Below, piece after piece: positions 61,884 through 64,000 of a stretch of DNA of 64,000 bases (positions are counted from its first letter, which is position 1; each line of letters starts with the position of its first letter). The notes under the pieces are model-generated. The model saw only the letters and a list, made by a program, of their open reading frames with translations. It searched no databases and was not told where the DNA came from. Origin of the DNA: CAYLLD01 sp964425135 (lineage in GTDB: Bacteria; Pseudomonadota; Alphaproteobacteria; Rhodobacterales; Rhodobacteraceae). The stretch is from contig CAYRKW010000003.1 of the NCBI GenBank assembly GCA_964425135.1, positions 20,887 to 84,886 on the forward strand, read 5' to 3'. The position numbers and the translations under genes were made by a program.

Positions 61884-62978
61884 TTAGGGATTGCCCAGCT
61901 GCTCTGCACCATAAAGGTTCTTGTCATGCTGCTCGACAATCTTCTGGAATCGCCGCGCGAACCGCTCGTCCGCTTTGGCCTTCTCCTCCAGAACCTTGCG
62001 CGCAAAGACCATATGATCCTCATGCGCTTCCATCATCTCTGCCATGCGGGTGTTTGTGGCTGATCCAATGGCGGCCATGGACGCCTGTGCTTCCTGATCG
62101 GTTTTCACGCCAATCTCGTTGATCCGATGCGCCACATCCTGCTGCTGCGCGGTTTTGAGCGATTTGGTTAGAGCGTCATAAAGCACAACCCGCTGCTTGG
62201 TATCTGTTTGCAGCTTGTTGATCAGCACCGTCTGCGTTGCCGCCTGATTTTGCAAACTATCGACCCAGGATTTGCCCTTCTCGATGTAGCGCTCCAACGT
62301 TTGCGAGCGGGCCAGCTTGACCTGCTCATCCTGCACCATCTCGTTGTATTTGGTGTTCATATTTGCAAGCTCAGTCTCCAGCTTGGTCCGTTCCGCCGCA
62401 TCGGTTGTGGTGGAGATCTTGTTTTCCAACTCGATGATCTTCGGATCCATCGCCAGAATTTCCGCCCGCAGACTTTCCAAAGCCCCGACTGTAATCTCCC
62501 GATCATCCAGCGTCTCGGTCAGGTTCTTCTCCACCCGCCCTTTGTGGGTTTGCAGCGTGTTCAACTGGTTTTGCAACATGGTGACAATCGTGTCGGACTT
62601 GGAAATGAGGTCCTGCAGTTTATCATCAATCGAGGCGGCCCGAATACGTTCTTCGCGCATCGATTGCGCCTTGGCCTTGGAGAATATCCCAACAAAGCTC
62701 TCCCACGCAGTCTTGTTGCGCATGGAGTTGAAATCCTGACTAAAGCCCGAGGTGACATCATCCAGACCCATGATCAGATCAGCGATATTGGCATTCATCA
62801 AATCCGCATGGGCATGCACATCATCCAAAGAGGCATTTTCGATATCGACCGAGATATCCTCGCCGGTTGCAATCTTGCTTTGCGCAGTCTCAATCCGGCT
62901 GGTCAGCGCTTCAACTTTCGATTGCGCGTCCAATATCTCGCTTTCCGCTTTACGAATTGCGGTGTCAAAATCGGCCAT
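61884..62978 (-). CDS. Coiled-coil protein, 364 aa
   Basis: Almost entirely helical and charged with heptad patterns from about residue 110 to 340 (for example VTMLQNQLNTLQTHKGRVEKNL and IELENKISTTTDAAERTKLETELANMN). No signal peptide or membrane helix. It is the first gene of the group with the 377-aa protein and the AAA+ ATPase. It could be a scaffold or tether. A distant likeness to TelA-type proteins came to mind but I cannot support it. Confidence 0.82.
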   Translation of the reverse strand: MADFDTAIRKAESEILDAQSKVEALTSRIETAQSKIATGEDISVDIENASLDDVHAHADLMNANIADLIMGLDDVTSGFSQDFNSMRNKTAWESFVGIFSKAKAQSMREERIRAASIDDKLQDLISKSDTIVTMLQNQLNTLQTHKGRVEKNLTETLDDREITVGALESLRAEILAMDPKIIELENKISTTTDAAERTKLETELANMNTKYNEMVQDEQVKLARSQTLERYIEKGKSWVDSLQNQAATQTVLINKLQTDTKQRVVLYDALTKSLKTAQQQDVAHRINEIGVKTDQEAQASMAAIGSATNTRMAEMMEAHEDHMVFARKVLEEKAKADERFARRFQKIVEQHDKNLYGAEQLGNP

Positions 62979-63159
62979 GTCTTTCTTGTCTCCCTGTCTG
63001 TCTCGTCGGGTGTATATATAGGAGTGTTAGCCTAGATTTGAATGAGGTGGCAGTGCAAATTTGGCGCGGCACGCGGATGCGCGGCGGAATTCGCGCAAGG
63101 CGCGATTGCCAATTGAGCCGTTGTGACTAAGTCTTGTACCAACCAAAAGGAAGTTTGCG

Positions 63160-63918
63160 ATGAATTTGAGCGGTAAAGTTGCGATTGTCACCGGCGCTAG
63201 CCGCGGGATTGGCCAATCGGCGGCAGAACATCTGGCAAAAGCAGGCGCAAGCGTTGTGCTGACCGCGCGCTCCGAAGGCGCAATTGAGGACAATGCCAAA
63301 GCGATCCGCGACGCTGGCAGGCAGGCTTTGGCCATCGCCTGCGATGTTGCCGAGTATGACAGCGTTGCGAAAGCCGTCGATGAAACGGAACAGCACTTTG
63401 GTCCGGTTGATATTCTGGTCAATAATGCGGGGATCATAGAGCCCATAGGCCGTATGGATGAACTCGAGCCCGACGACTGGGGTCGCGTGATCGATATCAA
63501 CGTCAAAGGCGTTTATCACGGCATGCGTGCGGTCATGCCCACCATGCGCAAACGCGGCGGCGGTGTGATCATCACCATCGGATCAGGGGCAGCCCATGGC
63601 GCGCTGGAAGGATGGAGCCACTATGCCGCGTCCAAAGCCGCTGTCCTCAATCTCTCCCGTGCCGCCCATACCGAAGGGCACTGTGATGGCATCATCTCGA
63701 TCAACCTTTCGCCCGGAACTGTGGCCACCCAAATGCAACGTGATATCGCAGCCTCCAAGATGAATGTGGTTAGCAATATCCCATGGGAAGACCACATCCC
63801 CGCTGACTGGCCCGCCCGCGCGATCGCTTGGCTCGCAGGACCCGATGGCGCAGAATTTGCTGGCCAGGAGGTCAGCCTGCGCGATGAAACCATCCGCACC
63901 CGCATCGGGCTGAGTTAA
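63160..63918 (+). CDS. Short-chain dehydrogenase/reductase
   Basis: A 252-aa SDR with the cofactor motif VTGASRGIGQS (residues 9-19), NNAG at about 89, and a YxxxK active site (HYAASKAAV, Tyr near 154). NADP or NAD use is not clear; an Arg (ARSEGA) after the second strand hints at NADPH. Complete within the window. The 181-nt upstream gap is shared with the divergent coiled-coil gene. Confidence 0.92.
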   Translation: MNLSGKVAIVTGASRGIGQSAAEHLAKAGASVVLTARSEGAIEDNAKAIRDAGRQALAIACDVAEYDSVAKAVDETEQHFGPVDILVNNAGIIEPIGRMDELEPDDWGRVIDINVKGVYHGMRAVMPTMRKRGGGVIITIGSGAAHGALEGWSHYAASKAAVLNLSRAAHTEGHCDGIISINLSPGTVATQMQRDIAASKMNVVSNIPWEDHIPADWPARAIAWLAGPDGAEFAGQEVSLRDETIRTRIGLS

Positions 63919-63923
63919 GCGGA

Positions 63924-63946
63924 GAGCCGACCCTTCGGGCCGTCTC
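63924..63946 (+). terminator. Possible terminator after the SDR gene
   Basis: An imperfect hairpin GAGCCGACCC-TTC-GGGCCGTCTC with two mismatches follows the stop by 5 nt. Only a weak T-rich stretch comes after. No gene is seen in the remaining 63919-64000. Confidence 0.35.
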
Positions 63947-64000
63947 ACGACTATAATTTTCGTTCAAGCCACGAAGGCTGTCGCTACCCGCGACGGGGGA

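Overview
The window looks like chromosomal DNA of a marine alphaproteobacterium of the Roseobacter group (Rhodobacteraceae). The evidence is high GC with short intergenic gaps, TRAP and TMAO-type ABC importers, the trimethylamine / TMAO / methylamine gene set, CcrM with GANTC sites, and type I secretion systems. No rRNA, integrase, transposase or CRISPR array was seen. The only tRNA found is tRNA-Arg(CCT).

1-3.8 kb: a TRAP transporter (fused DctQM cut by the window edge, plus DctP) with a LysR regulator, all on the minus strand. 4.0-22.7 kb is a methylated-amine island. On the plus strand tmoX-tmoW-tmoV-tdm imports TMAO and splits it to dimethylamine and formaldehyde. Convergent to it is a long minus-strand operon reading FAD oxidoreductase, gmaS, a 47-aa zinc-ribbon gene, mgsA, mgsB, mgsC, a 137-aa protein, a nitrilase-type amidase, a 198-aa protein, DUF1330 and tmm. 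Together they would oxidise TMA to TMAO (Tmm), import and demethylate TMAO (Tmo, Tdm), and pass methylamine through gamma-glutamylmethylamide to N-methylglutamate (GmaS, MgsABC). The usual mgdABCD dehydrogenase genes are not in the window. A divergent GntR regulator and an agmatinase-type ureohydrolase complete the block.

22.8-35.9 kb: mostly core genes (gamma-glutamyltransferase, exonuclease III, LolA, a DUF2161 nuclease-fold protein, a PepSY-like protein, ccrM, rnhB, a TrpF-like protein, tRNA-Arg, an SLC13-type permease, a large membrane alpha/beta hydrolase, MlaC-like and MlaA). 36.2-46 kb: a PrtD/PrtE type I exporter, RidA, a glycerophosphodiesterase, a FemAB/GNAT protein, a peroxiredoxin, a ferredoxin reductase, rsmD and asd.

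46-63 kb is more accessory. It has a lipoprotein pair, DUF6638-like and DUF1523 genes, a PTG-repeat lipoprotein, an HpaI aldolase, a truncated MATE gene fused to a foreign tail, a second type I secretion set (ABC, HlyD, TolC), a TIR-like/DUF2188 pair, an AAA+ ATPase, a Fic gene lacking its Fic core, a 377-aa protein and a coiled-coil protein. An SDR oxidoreductase ends the window.

The main unexplained signals are: a three-copy 3'-end element whose first hairpin varies while its loop and downstream sequence are kept; two tandem hairpins with an identical G-rich loop upstream of xth; helically phased GTGCAT motifs between tdm and tmm; three GANTC sites in the ccrM promoter; and the accessory cluster at 47-63 kb.
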